A stretch of 64,000 nucleotides of DNA from Burkholderiaceae bacterium. GTDB lineage: Bacteria; Pseudomonadota; Gammaproteobacteria; Burkholderiales; Burkholderiaceae_C. The stretch covers positions 34,430-98,429 of the forward strand of contig JADMJJ010000014.1 of NCBI GenBank assembly GCA_018780645.1, read 5' to 3'. The position numbers and the translations under genes are program-made. Of this stretch, positions 56,996 to 64,000 are shown one piece after another; position 1 is the first letter of the stretch, and each line of letters opens with the position of its first letter. The notes under the pieces are model-generated. The model ran no database searches and was not told the DNA's origin. It saw only the letters and a list, made by a program, of their open reading frames with translations.

Positions 56996-57024
56996 GTGAC
57001 ACGATGATGACCAATTGATGACAT
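56996..57024. promoter_or_regulatory. Pho-box-like 11-bp direct repeats upstream of DUF47-pit
   Basis: Three heptamers GTGACAC, ATGACCA and ATGACAT start exactly 11 bp apart (56996, 57007, 57018). Pho boxes are 11-bp direct repeats of CTGTCAT; the complement of that heptamer is ATGACAG, which these resemble at five or six of seven positions. Located about 40-70 bp before the DUF47 start. Predicted PhoB site. Confidence 0.5.
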
Positions 57025-57065
57025 GAGCCGCGCCGGCATGGGCCGAGCTCGTCCAAGGACCCACT

Positions 57066-57713
57066 ATGTTTTTTGGCAAATTTCTGCCCCGCGAAGGCAA
57101 TTTCTTTGAGCTGTTCAATGAGCACGGCAGCAAGATCGTCGAGGGTTCACGTGCCTTCATGCTGATGGTGCAGAACTACTCGGACCTGACCCTGCGGGAG
57201 AAGTATGCCGCCGAGGTGGATGCCGCCGAACGTCACGCCGATCGCATCACCGCCGAGGTCAACCGCCTCTTGCACCGCACCTTCATCACGCCTATCGACC
57301 GCGAGCAGATCCACAGCCTGATCAATGCGATGGACGACATCCTGGACCTGTTCCAGGACGTCACCGAGACCCTGTCGCTGTACGACGTGCGCAAGATCAC
57401 CGAGGAAGTGCTGCGTCTGGGCGAGCTCAGCACCAAGTGCTGCGAGCGTGTGCAACACGCCGTGACCCTGCTGCCGAAGCTGAGCCGGCCCGAGGTGGCT
57501 GAGTCGGCGATCAAGACCTGCGAAGAGATCGACCGGCTCGAGTCCGACGCCGACCGGGTGATGCGCGCGGCCATGTCCAAGCTGTTCCGCGAGCAGGAGG
57601 ACGTGCGCGAGCTGATCAAGCTCAAGGCGATCTACGAACAGCTCGAATCGATCACCGACCGCTGCGAAGACGTGGCCAATCTGATCGAGGGCATCGTCCT
57701 CGAGAACTCCTGA
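57066..57713 (+). CDS. DUF47 family (PhoU-like) Pit accessory protein
   Basis: 215 residues, all helical, PhoU-related. Typical pieces: FFGKFLPREGNFFELFNEHG at the start, ADRITAEVNRLLHRTFITPIDREQIHSLINAMDDILDLF region (about 60-98) with the acidic metal-binding E/DxxxD residues, and KLKAIYEQLESITDRCEDVANLIEGI at the end. DUF47 proteins are encoded beside PiT transporters and thought to control them. 15 bp before pit, so co-transcribed. Confidence 0.92.
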   Translation: MFFGKFLPREGNFFELFNEHGSKIVEGSRAFMLMVQNYSDLTLREKYAAEVDAAERHADRITAEVNRLLHRTFITPIDREQIHSLINAMDDILDLFQDVTETLSLYDVRKITEEVLRLGELSTKCCERVQHAVTLLPKLSRPEVAESAIKTCEEIDRLESDADRVMRAAMSKLFREQEDVRELIKLKAIYEQLESITDRCEDVANLIEGIVLENS

Positions 57714-57728
57714 TCGAGTACGGTCCTG

Positions 57729-58739
57729 ATGGAACCCCTACAAATCAGTTTCTGGGTCATCGTTTTGCTGGTGATACTGGCGCTCGGCTTTGACTTCATG
57801 AACGGCTTTCACGACGCGGCGAACTCGATCGCCACCGTCGTCAGCACCGGCGTGCTCAAGCCGCAGCAGGCCGTCCTGTTCGCGGCCTTCTTCAATGTTG
57901 TGGCGGTGCTGTTCTTCCAGCTCAAGGTCGCAGCCACCATAGGCAAGGGCATCGTCGATCCGGGCATTGTTGACCACCATGTCGTGTTCGGCGCCCTGAT
58001 CGGTGCCATTGCCTGGAATGTGCTGACCTGGTTCTACGGCATTCCGTCGAGTTCTTCGCATGCTCTGATCGGTGGCATTGTCGGCGCGGTGATTGCCAAG
58101 GCCGGAACCGGGGCCCTGGTGGCCGCGGGCGTGCTTAAGACGGTGCTGTTCATCATCGTCTCGCCGCTGCTGGGCTATCTGCTGGCCTCTTTGATGATGC
58201 TCTTGGTGGCCTGGATCTTCAGGCGCACGCCACCGCTGCGGGTGGACAACTGGTTCCGCCGCATGCAGCTGGTTTCGGCCGGCCTGTACAGCCTGGGCCA
58301 CGGCGGCAATGACGCGCAGAAGACCATAGGCATCATCTGGATGCTGTTGATCGCCGCCGGCATGGTCGGTGTCGGCGACAAGGCGCCGCCCGGCTGGGTG
58401 ATCTGGAGCTGCTATCTGGCCATCGGCATGGGCACCATGTTCGGCGGCTGGCGCATCGTCCAGACGATGGGCCAGAAGATCACCAAGCTCAAGCCGGTAG
58501 GCGGCTTCTGCGCCGAGACCGGTGGCGCGATCACGCTGTTCCTGGCCACGGCGCTGGGCGTGCCGGTGTCCACCACCCACACCATCACCGGCGCCATCGT
58601 CGGCGTCGGCTCGGTGCAACGGGCCTCGGCCGTGCGCTGGGGCGTGGCCGGCAATATTGTCTGGGCCTGGATACTCACCATTCCCTGCGCGGCTTTTGTT
58701 GCCGGGGTGTTCTACTGGCTGAGCTTCACGCTCTTCTGA
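57729..58739 (+). CDS. pit: PiT family inorganic phosphate transporter
   Basis: 336-residue inner-membrane low-affinity phosphate/proton symporter; the shorter form without the long loop of E. coli PitA. The inverted PiT signature repeats are visible: GFDFMNGFHDAANSIATVVSTG and later SLGHGGNDAQKTIGII plus GVPVSTTHTITGAIVGVG. About 10 membrane helices. The DUF47 gene upstream and a possible Pho box suggest expression linked to phosphate status. Followed by a terminator. Confidence 0.95.
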   Translation: MEPLQISFWVIVLLVILALGFDFMNGFHDAANSIATVVSTGVLKPQQAVLFAAFFNVVAVLFFQLKVAATIGKGIVDPGIVDHHVVFGALIGAIAWNVLTWFYGIPSSSSHALIGGIVGAVIAKAGTGALVAAGVLKTVLFIIVSPLLGYLLASLMMLLVAWIFRRTPPLRVDNWFRRMQLVSAGLYSLGHGGNDAQKTIGIIWMLLIAAGMVGVGDKAPPGWVIWSCYLAIGMGTMFGGWRIVQTMGQKITKLKPVGGFCAETGGAITLFLATALGVPVSTTHTITGAIVGVGSVQRASAVRWGVAGNIVWAWILTIPCAAFVAGVFYWLSFTLF

Positions 58740-58757
58740 GCCTGCCTGTCCCAGTGA

Positions 58758-58781
58758 AAAGCCGCCCGCGAGGGCGGCTTT
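58758..58781. terminator. Bidirectional terminator after pit
   Basis: 10-bp perfect stem AAAGCCGCCC / GGGCGGCTTT with GCGA loop. It ends in TTTGTCATT on the plus strand and in TTTTCA on the minus strand, serving the converging pit and TM2-domain genes. Confidence 0.9.
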
Positions 58782-58785
58782 GTCA

Positions 58786-59226
58786 TTACTGGCTCAATTC
58801 CTGGGACGCTTCAACCTGGCTCTCGAAGAAGCGCTGGCTGCCAAAGGCTATGGTGGCCATCAGCGCGGAGGCCCCCAGCAGCAGTGACAGCACCACCGCA
58901 ATGATGGCCGCCCAGCCGCTGGGCGTGCTGACCTGGCCGCCGTTGTAGCGCGCGTCCCATTTCTCGTCCGAGGTCAGGCCGTAGACGATGGCCTGCAACA
59001 TGGACTGCGCAAGCATCAGGCCCAGCAGCGGAATCAGCGCCCAGGCCAGATGGTCGTCCTGCCCCAGCAACTCCATGCGCTGCACGCCGTAGTAGCCGAT
59101 CAGCGTGGGCCAGGGATGCAGCCAGGCCAGCTTGTCCTTGAAACCGAACATATAGAAGCGGTGCATGCCCAGGCTGCCGCCGGTCAGGGCCAGCCAGGTG
59201 GCCAGCGTCTTGGAACGCAGGCTCAT
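58786..59226 (-). CDS. TM2-domain membrane protein
   Basis: 146 residues. N-terminal TM2-like fold: KTLATWLALTGGSLGMHRFYMFGFKDKLAWLHPW with a conserved G-x-x-G-x-H-R-F-Y motif (region 6-40), followed by two further hydrophobic segments (LIPLLGLMLAQSMLQAIVYG and WAAIIAVVLSLLLGASALMA). TM2 proteins have no fixed function in bacteria. ATG overlaps the stop of the GNAT gene upstream by 4 bp. Confidence 0.82.
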   Translation of the reverse strand: MSLRSKTLATWLALTGGSLGMHRFYMFGFKDKLAWLHPWPTLIGYYGVQRMELLGQDDHLAWALIPLLGLMLAQSMLQAIVYGLTSDEKWDARYNGGQVSTPSGWAAIIAVVLSLLLGASALMATIAFGSQRFFESQVEASQELSQ

Positions 59227-59783
59227 GAAGCAGCCTTGGCAACATCCACCGGCGCGGTCTCGGCGCCCTGGCCCAGCTGTTTTTGCATCAGCACCACATC
59301 GAGCCAGCGGCCGAACTTCCAGCCGGCGTTGTTGATCACGCCGGTGGGTTGGAAGCCCAGGCTGCGGTGCACGCCGATCGAACCGAGGTTCTGCGAATCG
59401 CCTATCACCGCCAGCATCTGGCGCGCCCCCAGGGCCTCGCAGCGCGCCACCAGCTCGGCCAGCAGCAGCCTGCCCACGCCCTTGCCGTGGGCGCCCGGCT
59501 TCAGGTAGATGGAGTCCTCCAGGCAGAAGCGGTAGGCCATGCGCGGTCGGAAGTAGTTGGCATAGGCATAGCCGATCACCTCGCCCTGGTGTTCGGCGAC
59601 CAGCCAGGGCAGGCCCCGGCCCAGCACCTCCTGGCGGCGGCGGGCCATCTCGGGCTGCTCCGGTACCTCGGTTTCAAAGGTGCCCGTGCCCTGCAGAACG
59701 GCCTGGGCATAGATGGCGGTGATGGCGGCCAGATCCGATTCGCTGCTCGGACGTAGGAATAAATTGGAAGACTCGGTGCTCAT
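59223..59783 (-). CDS. GNAT family N-acetyltransferase (phosphinothricin acetyltransferase-like)
   Basis: 186 residues. Acetyltransferase of the Pat/YncA type: [41 protein letters not shown], the substrate/cofactor strand [30 protein letters not shown] with the acetyl-CoA loop GAHGKGVG, and [19 protein letters not shown] (N-x-x-S/A-x-x-x-h). These enzymes acetylate herbicide-like or methionine sulfone-type amino acids; the native target is unknown. Translated with the TM2 gene. Confidence 0.92.
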   Translation of the reverse strand: MSTESSNLFLRPSSESDLAAITAIYAQAVLQGTGTFETEVPEQPEMARRRQEVLGRGLPWLVAEHQGEVIGYAYANYFRPRMAYRFCLEDSIYLKPGAHGKGVGRLLLAELVARCEALGARQMLAVIGDSQNLGSIGVHRSLGFQPTGVINNAGWKFGRWLDVVLMQKQLGQGAETAPVDVAKAAS

Positions 59784-59810
59784 GTGTACCCGTTGGTTGC
59801 AGCTGGAGTT

Positions 59811-59816
59811 TATAAT
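59811..59816 (+). promoter_or_regulatory. -10 element upstream of rpsP
   Basis: Perfect TATAAT in the 180-bp gap before rpsP; the -35 region (about 59788-59794) is a poor match. Likely start site near 59823, giving a leader of about 140 nt for the rpsP-rimM-trmD operon. Confidence 0.4.
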
Positions 59817-59960
59817 GCCGGGTTCCGGTGCTGGTCGGTCGCAAGATCGGCGTATCTACAGCGCCTCCCTCGCGAGGATGCAAAAAAGCATCTGAGCCCC
59901 CGATTTGCTCGCCTGAGTGTCTCCTGGTGCGGCGGTCGATCTGAAGATCAAGGAAACATC

Positions 59961-60212
59961 ATGGTCGTTATTCGACTGTCCCGCGGCGGCTCCAAGCGTC
60001 GTCCGTTTTACAACATCGTTGTGGCCAACAGCCAGAACCGCCGTGACGGCCGCTTCATCGAGAAGGTCGGCTTCTACAACCCCGTGGCTTCCGGCGCTGC
60101 CGAATCGCTGCGCGTGGCTGTTGACCGCGTGACCCACTGGGTCGGCGTTGGCGCCCAGCTGTCGCCCACGGTGACGCGTCTGGTGGACCAGGCCAAGAAG
60201 GCCACGGTCTAA
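59961..60212 (+). CDS. rpsP: 30S ribosomal protein S16
   Basis: 83 residues from ATG 59961 with AAGGAA 6 bp upstream. S16 start [20 protein letters not shown] and [17 protein letters not shown] are diagnostic. Binds 16S rRNA and is needed for 30S assembly. First gene of the conserved rpsP-rimM-trmD-rplS set. Confidence 0.97.
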   Translation: MVVIRLSRGGSKRRPFYNIVVANSQNRRDGRFIEKVGFYNPVASGAAESLRVAVDRVTHWVGVGAQLSPTVTRLVDQAKKATV

Positions 60213-60227
60213 CAAGACCGTACGCGA

Positions 60228-60827
60228 TTGATCACCGAAGTGAGCTCACCCGACAGCAACGCCGCCTGGCCGGCAGATGCCATCGAAGTGGGCCGCATCG
60301 GTGAGGCCTGGGGGATCAAGGGCTGGGTCAAGGTCTTGTCCTACTCCGCCGATCCCCAGGCCCTGTTCCGGGCCAAGCGCTGGTTCCTCAAGGCTTCCGA
60401 GGACCGCAAATCGCTGCCCAAGCCGGGCTGGGTTCTGCCCGCCTCGCTGCAAATTACCCAGGTGCGTGAGCATGGTGATGGCATCGTCGCCAGCATCGAG
60501 GGCGTGATCGACCGCAATGGCGCCGAAGCGCTGCGCGGTGCACGCATCTTCACCTCACGAGCCGAATTCCCCAGCCCCAAGGCCGACGAGTACTACTGGA
60601 TCGATCTGATCGGTCTGCAGGTCGTCAACTCCCAGGGCGACGATCTGGGCACGGTGATCGGCCTGATCGACACCGGCCCGCACAGCGTGCTGCGCGTGAT
60701 GCCGGCCGGCCTGGTCGAGCCGATCAAGCCCGACGAGGAGCGCCTGATTCCCTTCGTGGCCGCCTATGTGGGCGAGGTCAGCCTGGAACAGCGCCGCATC
60801 ACGGTGGACTGGGGCCTGGACTACTGA
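60228..60827 (+). CDS. rimM: Ribosome maturation factor RimM
   Basis: 199 residues counting from TTG 60228; GTG 60240 is another in-frame start. RimM N-domain VGRIGEAWGIKGWVKVLSYS and PRC-barrel C-domain (DEYYWIDLIGLQVVNSQGDDLGTV, LIPFVAAYVGEVSLEQRRITVDWGLDY) are clear. Binds S19 and helps assemble the 30S head. 15 bp after rpsP. Confidence 0.95.
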   Translation: MITEVSSPDSNAAWPADAIEVGRIGEAWGIKGWVKVLSYSADPQALFRAKRWFLKASEDRKSLPKPGWVLPASLQITQVREHGDGIVASIEGVIDRNGAEALRGARIFTSRAEFPSPKADEYYWIDLIGLQVVNSQGDDLGTVIGLIDTGPHSVLRVMPAGLVEPIKPDEERLIPFVAAYVGEVSLEQRRITVDWGLDY

Positions 60828-60857
60828 TCAGGCACGTGGCCGAGGCCATGCACCGCC

Positions 60858-61613
60858 ATGCGCTTTGACGTCGTCACCCTGTTCCCCGAGCTGTTCGGCC
60901 CGCATCTGAGCGAGGGCGTGACGCGCCGCGCGTTCGACAGCGGTCAGGTGGATGTGCGACTGTGGCAATTGCGCGACTTTGCCGATGGCAACTACCGCCG
61001 CGTCGATGACCGCCCCTACGGCGGCGGCCCCGGCATGGTGATGCTGGCCGAGCCGCTGGAGCGGGCGCTGGCTGCCGTGCGCGCCGATCGCGCCGATGCC
61101 GCACCGCTGATCCACTTTTCACCCACCGGCCGGCGCATCGACCAGGCCCTGGTCCAGGAAATGGCCACCGGCCCTGGCGCCGTGCTGCTGTGCGGTCGCT
61201 ACGAGGGCATAGACCAGCGCGTTATCGACCGCCATGTGACCTTGGAGCTGAGCCTCGGCGATTTCGTGCTCTCTGGCGGCGAGCTGCCGGCGATTGCGCT
61301 GCTTGATGCGATCGCCCGCCTGCAGGACGGGGTGCTCAACGACGCCGCCTCGCACCAGCAGGACAGTTTTTCCGACGGCCTGCTGGACTGCCCGCACTAC
61401 AGCCGGCCCGAGCGCCTGGTCACGCCAGAGGGCGAGCTGGCGGTGCCGGCCGAGCTGACGAGCGGCCATCACGCACAGATTGCGCGCTGGCGCCGTGAAC
61501 GCTCGCTGGAAATCACCATCCGCCGCCGGCCTGACCTGATTGCCGCGGCCCGCGCCGCCGGCAAGCTGAGCCGCGACGATGAGCGGTTTCTCGCTGCGCT
61601 GAAGCCGGTCTGA
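60858..61613 (+). CDS. trmD: tRNA (guanine-N1-)-methyltransferase
   Basis: 251-residue SPOUT methyltransferase making m1G37 in tRNAs. Motifs: [38 protein letters not shown], the knot segment [15 protein letters not shown] and [21 protein letters not shown]-terminal tRNA-binding domain with [24 protein letters not shown] segment. Essential in most bacteria. Confidence 0.97.
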   Translation: MRFDVVTLFPELFGPHLSEGVTRRAFDSGQVDVRLWQLRDFADGNYRRVDDRPYGGGPGMVMLAEPLERALAAVRADRADAAPLIHFSPTGRRIDQALVQEMATGPGAVLLCGRYEGIDQRVIDRHVTLELSLGDFVLSGGELPAIALLDAIARLQDGVLNDAASHQQDSFSDGLLDCPHYSRPERLVTPEGELAVPAELTSGHHAQIARWRRERSLEITIRRRPDLIAAARAAGKLSRDDERFLAALKPV

Positions 61614-61622
61614 GGCAAGCCC

Positions 61623-61652
61623 TGTCGAATCCCGTCCAAGCTGCGCTATAAT
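61623..61652 (+). promoter_or_regulatory. Possible promoter upstream of rplS
   Basis: TATAAT at 61647-61652 with a poor -35 (TGTCGA at 61623-61628, 18-bp spacing) in the 126-bp gap between trmD and rplS. May give rplS extra transcription besides read-through from rpsP. Confidence 0.4.
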
Positions 61653-61739
61653 CGTAGGCTTTTCGATCCTCTGGCGGGCTGGGATGGTCCTCATCCCTGG
61701 AATACATATGAGCGCCGCCATGATCACAAGGAGAACTCT

Positions 61740-62093
<354 letters not shown>

Positions 62094-62146
62094 TTGCCCG
62101 CTGCAGGTCCAGGAGGTGCGAAAGTACCTTTTTGACCAGTGCCTAC

Positions 62147-62172
62147 AAGGCCGCCTCCGGGCGGCTTTGTTG
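62147..62172 (+). terminator. Rho-independent terminator after rplS
   Basis: Stem GCCGCC-TCCG-GGCGGC followed by TTTGTTGTTT, 55 bp past the rplS stop. It also shows that the NUDIX reading frame does not truly begin at 62139. Confidence 0.85.
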
Positions 62173-62195
62173 TTTGCGCCCTATGCTCCAATGCT

Positions 62196-62885
62196 GTGAC
62201 AGTTCCCATCTTCGATCCCCATGCCGTTCCGGTGATCAGCCGTGACGAGCATCTGCCCGCGCTCAGCCCCGACCGGATGACCCCGGCCTTTTTGCGGCAG
62301 CGCTTTCGCGACGGCGCCGATTGGCTGCCCGAGATCCCGGGCGACGGCCGCATGAGCGATCGAGAGCCGGCCCAGGCCTCGGTGCTGGTGCCGCTGGTGT
62401 TGCACGAGTCCGGTCTGACCGTGCTGCTGACACGCCGCACCGCGCACCTGCGCGCCCATGCGGGTCAGATCAGCTTCCCCGGCGGCCGCGTTGAGGTGCA
62501 TGACTTCGATCCGGTGGCCACGGCCCTGCGCGAGACCGAGGAGGAGGTCGGCCTGTCGCACGACTTCGTCGAGGTCATCGGTCATCTGCCTGTCTACACC
62601 ACGGTCACCGCCTTCCAAGTCACGCCGGTCATCGGTCTGGTGCGGCCGGGTTTCACGCTGACGCTGGATACGTTCGAAGTGGACGAGGCGTTCGAGGTTC
62701 CGCTGGAATTCTTGATGACCCCGGCCCACCACCAACGCCACCAAGTTGACTTCGAAGGTGGCCGCCGGCAGTTCCTGTCCATGCCCTGGACGGGCCCCGA
62801 TGCAGCGGGAGCGCGACGCGAATACTTCATCTGGGGCGCCACCGCGGCGATGCTGCGCAACTTCTACCGCTTTCTGGCTGTTTGA
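62196..62885 (+). CDS. NUDIX hydrolase, CoA pyrophosphatase type
   Basis: 229 residues from GTG 62196; an earlier start falls within the rplS terminator, and a later ATG (62221) is possible. The UPF0035 motif LRAHAGQISFPGGRVEVHD and the Nudix box ending RETEEEVGL (acidic metal-binding Glu cluster) identify the YeaB/NudL group, which cuts CoA and oxidised CoA into phosphopantetheine and 3',5'-ADP. The C-terminal REYFIWGATAAMLRNFYRFL matches the family. Precedes the CobD-like gene by 28 bp. Confidence 0.92.
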   Translation: MTVPIFDPHAVPVISRDEHLPALSPDRMTPAFLRQRFRDGADWLPEIPGDGRMSDREPAQASVLVPLVLHESGLTVLLTRRTAHLRAHAGQISFPGGRVEVHDFDPVATALRETEEEVGLSHDFVEVIGHLPVYTTVTAFQVTPVIGLVRPGFTLTLDTFEVDEAFEVPLEFLMTPAHHQRHQVDFEGGRRQFLSMPWTGPDAAGARREYFIWGATAAMLRNFYRFLAV

Positions 62886-62913
62886 CAGGGCTTGACCGCT
62901 ATCATCCCCGGCC

Positions 62914-63903
62914 ATGAACTTCTTCGCGGTCTTGTTTGCGCTGCTGTTTGAACAGCTGAAACCTTTGCCTCACGGGAACCGGGTCCACGACTCGGTCATC
63001 AGCTGGGTGCGCTGGACCGGCCGCAACTTCGACGCCGGCCGCGAGCACCACGCCACCGTCGTCTGGTGCATCACCGTGCTGGGCCCGGCCGTGGTCACCG
63101 CGCTGATCCATTTGCTGATCAATCACTTCAGCATCTTCCTGGCCCTGGCCTTCGATGTGCTGATGCTGTACCTGACCCTGGGCTTCAGGCAGTTCAGCCA
63201 CTACTACACCGATATCCGCGATGCGCTGGAGCGCGGCGACGAGCTCGAAGCCCGCCGCATGCTGGCCGAGTGGCGCCATCTGGACGCCAGCGAGCTGCCG
63301 CGCACGGAACTGCTGCGACATGTGATCGAGCACTCGCTCTTGGCCGCCCACCGACATGTGTTCGGCGTGTTCTTCTGGTTCATCCTCCTGTCCACGCTGG
63401 GCCTGGGCCCGGCCGGCGCGGTGCTCTACCGCATGGCCGAGTTCGCCAGCCGCTACTGGGCCTTCAAGAGCCGCACCACCGATGCGCCGACCAACGAGCG
63501 GTTGATGCAGGTCTCGCGCCGCGTCTTTGGCTGGATCGACCATGTGCCCGCGCGGCTGACCGCCGCCGGCTTTGCCATCGTCGGCAATTTCGAGGAGGCG
63601 GTGAATGGCTGGCGCCGCGACGCCGGCCTCTGGCGCCATGCCAACGAGGGCATCATCCTGGCCTCGGCCGCTGGTGCCCTGGGCCTGCAGTTGGGCGGTA
63701 GCGCCGCGCCTGGCGTGACACCGGACCGCTCCAAGACCTTCGATGCTGGCGTCGATCCGGACAGCATGGACACCGATGGCGCCACGCCGGGTCAGCAGGC
63801 CCAGCTCGGCCATCTGCAAAGCGTCGTCGGTCTGGTCTGGCGCTCGGTGATTCTGTGGATGCTGCTGCTGGCCTTGATGACCTTGGCGAATCTGATCGGG
63901 TGA
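62914..63903 (+). CDS. CobD/CbiB family membrane protein
   Basis: 329 residues. CobD/CbiB-like pattern: FALLFEQLKPLPHGNRVHDSV (RxxH), AFDVLMLYLTLGFRQFSHYY, ALERGDELEARRMLAEWRHLD, and PTNERLMQVSRRVFGWIDHVPARLTA. Four to five hydrophobic segments, ending in WMLLLALMTLANLIG. Found throughout Burkholderiales without other cobalamin genes, as here, so adenosylcobinamide-phosphate synthesis is not certain; an AmpE-like role is possible. Last gene in the window. Confidence 0.85.
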   Translation: MNFFAVLFALLFEQLKPLPHGNRVHDSVISWVRWTGRNFDAGREHHATVVWCITVLGPAVVTALIHLLINHFSIFLALAFDVLMLYLTLGFRQFSHYYTDIRDALERGDELEARRMLAEWRHLDASELPRTELLRHVIEHSLLAAHRHVFGVFFWFILLSTLGLGPAGAVLYRMAEFASRYWAFKSRTTDAPTNERLMQVSRRVFGWIDHVPARLTAAGFAIVGNFEEAVNGWRRDAGLWRHANEGIILASAAGALGLQLGGSAAPGVTPDRSKTFDAGVDPDSMDTDGATPGQQAQLGHLQSVVGLVWRSVILWMLLLALMTLANLIG

Positions 63904-64000
63904 GGAGTCCCGGATTACATCCGGGCTACAAGGCTACGGCCGATTGGTAGATTCTATGGAGCAGCGCAAGCCCCGCGAAGGCGTTGAGGATCAAAACTGC
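63904..64000. other. Window end, no gene seen
   Basis: 97 bp after the CobD-like gene. A small inverted repeat CCCGGAT/ATCCGGG (63908-63924) is the only structure; no start of a following gene could be recognised. Confidence 0.5.

Overview
The window reads as chromosomal DNA of a GC-rich betaproteobacterium, most likely order Burkholderiales. The evidence is the gene order rpsP-rimM-trmD-rplS, the argF-argD / DUF3579 / rpsT / murJ / SirB1 neighbourhood, dense GC-rich coding with many 4-bp ATGA overlaps, and beta-type DUF2917, DUF3579 and CobD/CbiB-family proteins. The wealth of alpha-glucan enzymes would suit a Roseateles/Paucibacter/Rubrivivax-like polymer degrader, but the genus cannot be fixed from sequence alone.

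Layout. (1) 1-3.6 kb: end of a LivF-type transporter operon with a thioesterase, a RidA-like protein and glutaryl-CoA dehydrogenase, then a convergent aldo/keto reductase. (2) 2.7-20.2 kb: maltodextrin locus. malK-malE-malF-malG, a secreted GH13 enzyme and the aldo/keto reductase run leftward. glgP-glgB-glgX-malQ run rightward from a divergent AT-rich control region. (3) 20.2-25.9 kb: periplasmic copper-handling cluster with a His-rich protein, an unknown exported protein, a TolC-like lipoprotein, a multicopper oxidase, a cupredoxin, a DUF411 protein, a CusF-like protein and a Met-rich lipoprotein. (4) 26-38.3 kb: a large Oar-like TonB-dependent receptor, a DUF4397 lipoprotein, two exported GH13 enzymes and a divergent pullulanase. 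(5) 38.4-46.6 kb: mixed genes, including a Ser/Thr kinase fused to a UspA domain beside a metallophosphoesterase, and an M81 peptidase that seems to lack a normal start codon. (6) 46.5-64 kb: housekeeping genes (argF, argD, rpsT, murJ, hda, pcnB, folK, a DUF47-pit phosphate system, rpsP-rimM-trmD-rplS, NUDIX, CobD-like).

How it works together (inference). Starch or pullulan is cut outside the cytoplasm by the pullulanase and the exported GH13 enzymes. Products may cross the outer membrane through the TonB receptor and then enter by MalEFGK. GlgP, GlgX and MalQ break the dextrins down to glucose-1-phosphate and glucose, while GlgB branches glycogen. glgA and glgC are not in the window. Three control regions carry a shared inverted repeat, TGTAGT-N3-ACTACA, and in front of malK it overlaps the apparent -35. 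The receptor instead has two identical LacI-type sites. No regulator that would bind either is encoded here.

Most unusual structure. A dispersed intergenic element of 260-402 bp, with terminal ATGAAAC/GTTTCAT and nested palindromes, occurs three times, each time between two co-directional glucan-related genes (malF/malG, glgP/glgB, GH13/DUF4397). Other points of interest are a Trp-to-Met change in the CusF copper site, an apparent ATT initiator, and an 11-bp periodic Pho-box-like array upstream of DUF47-pit.
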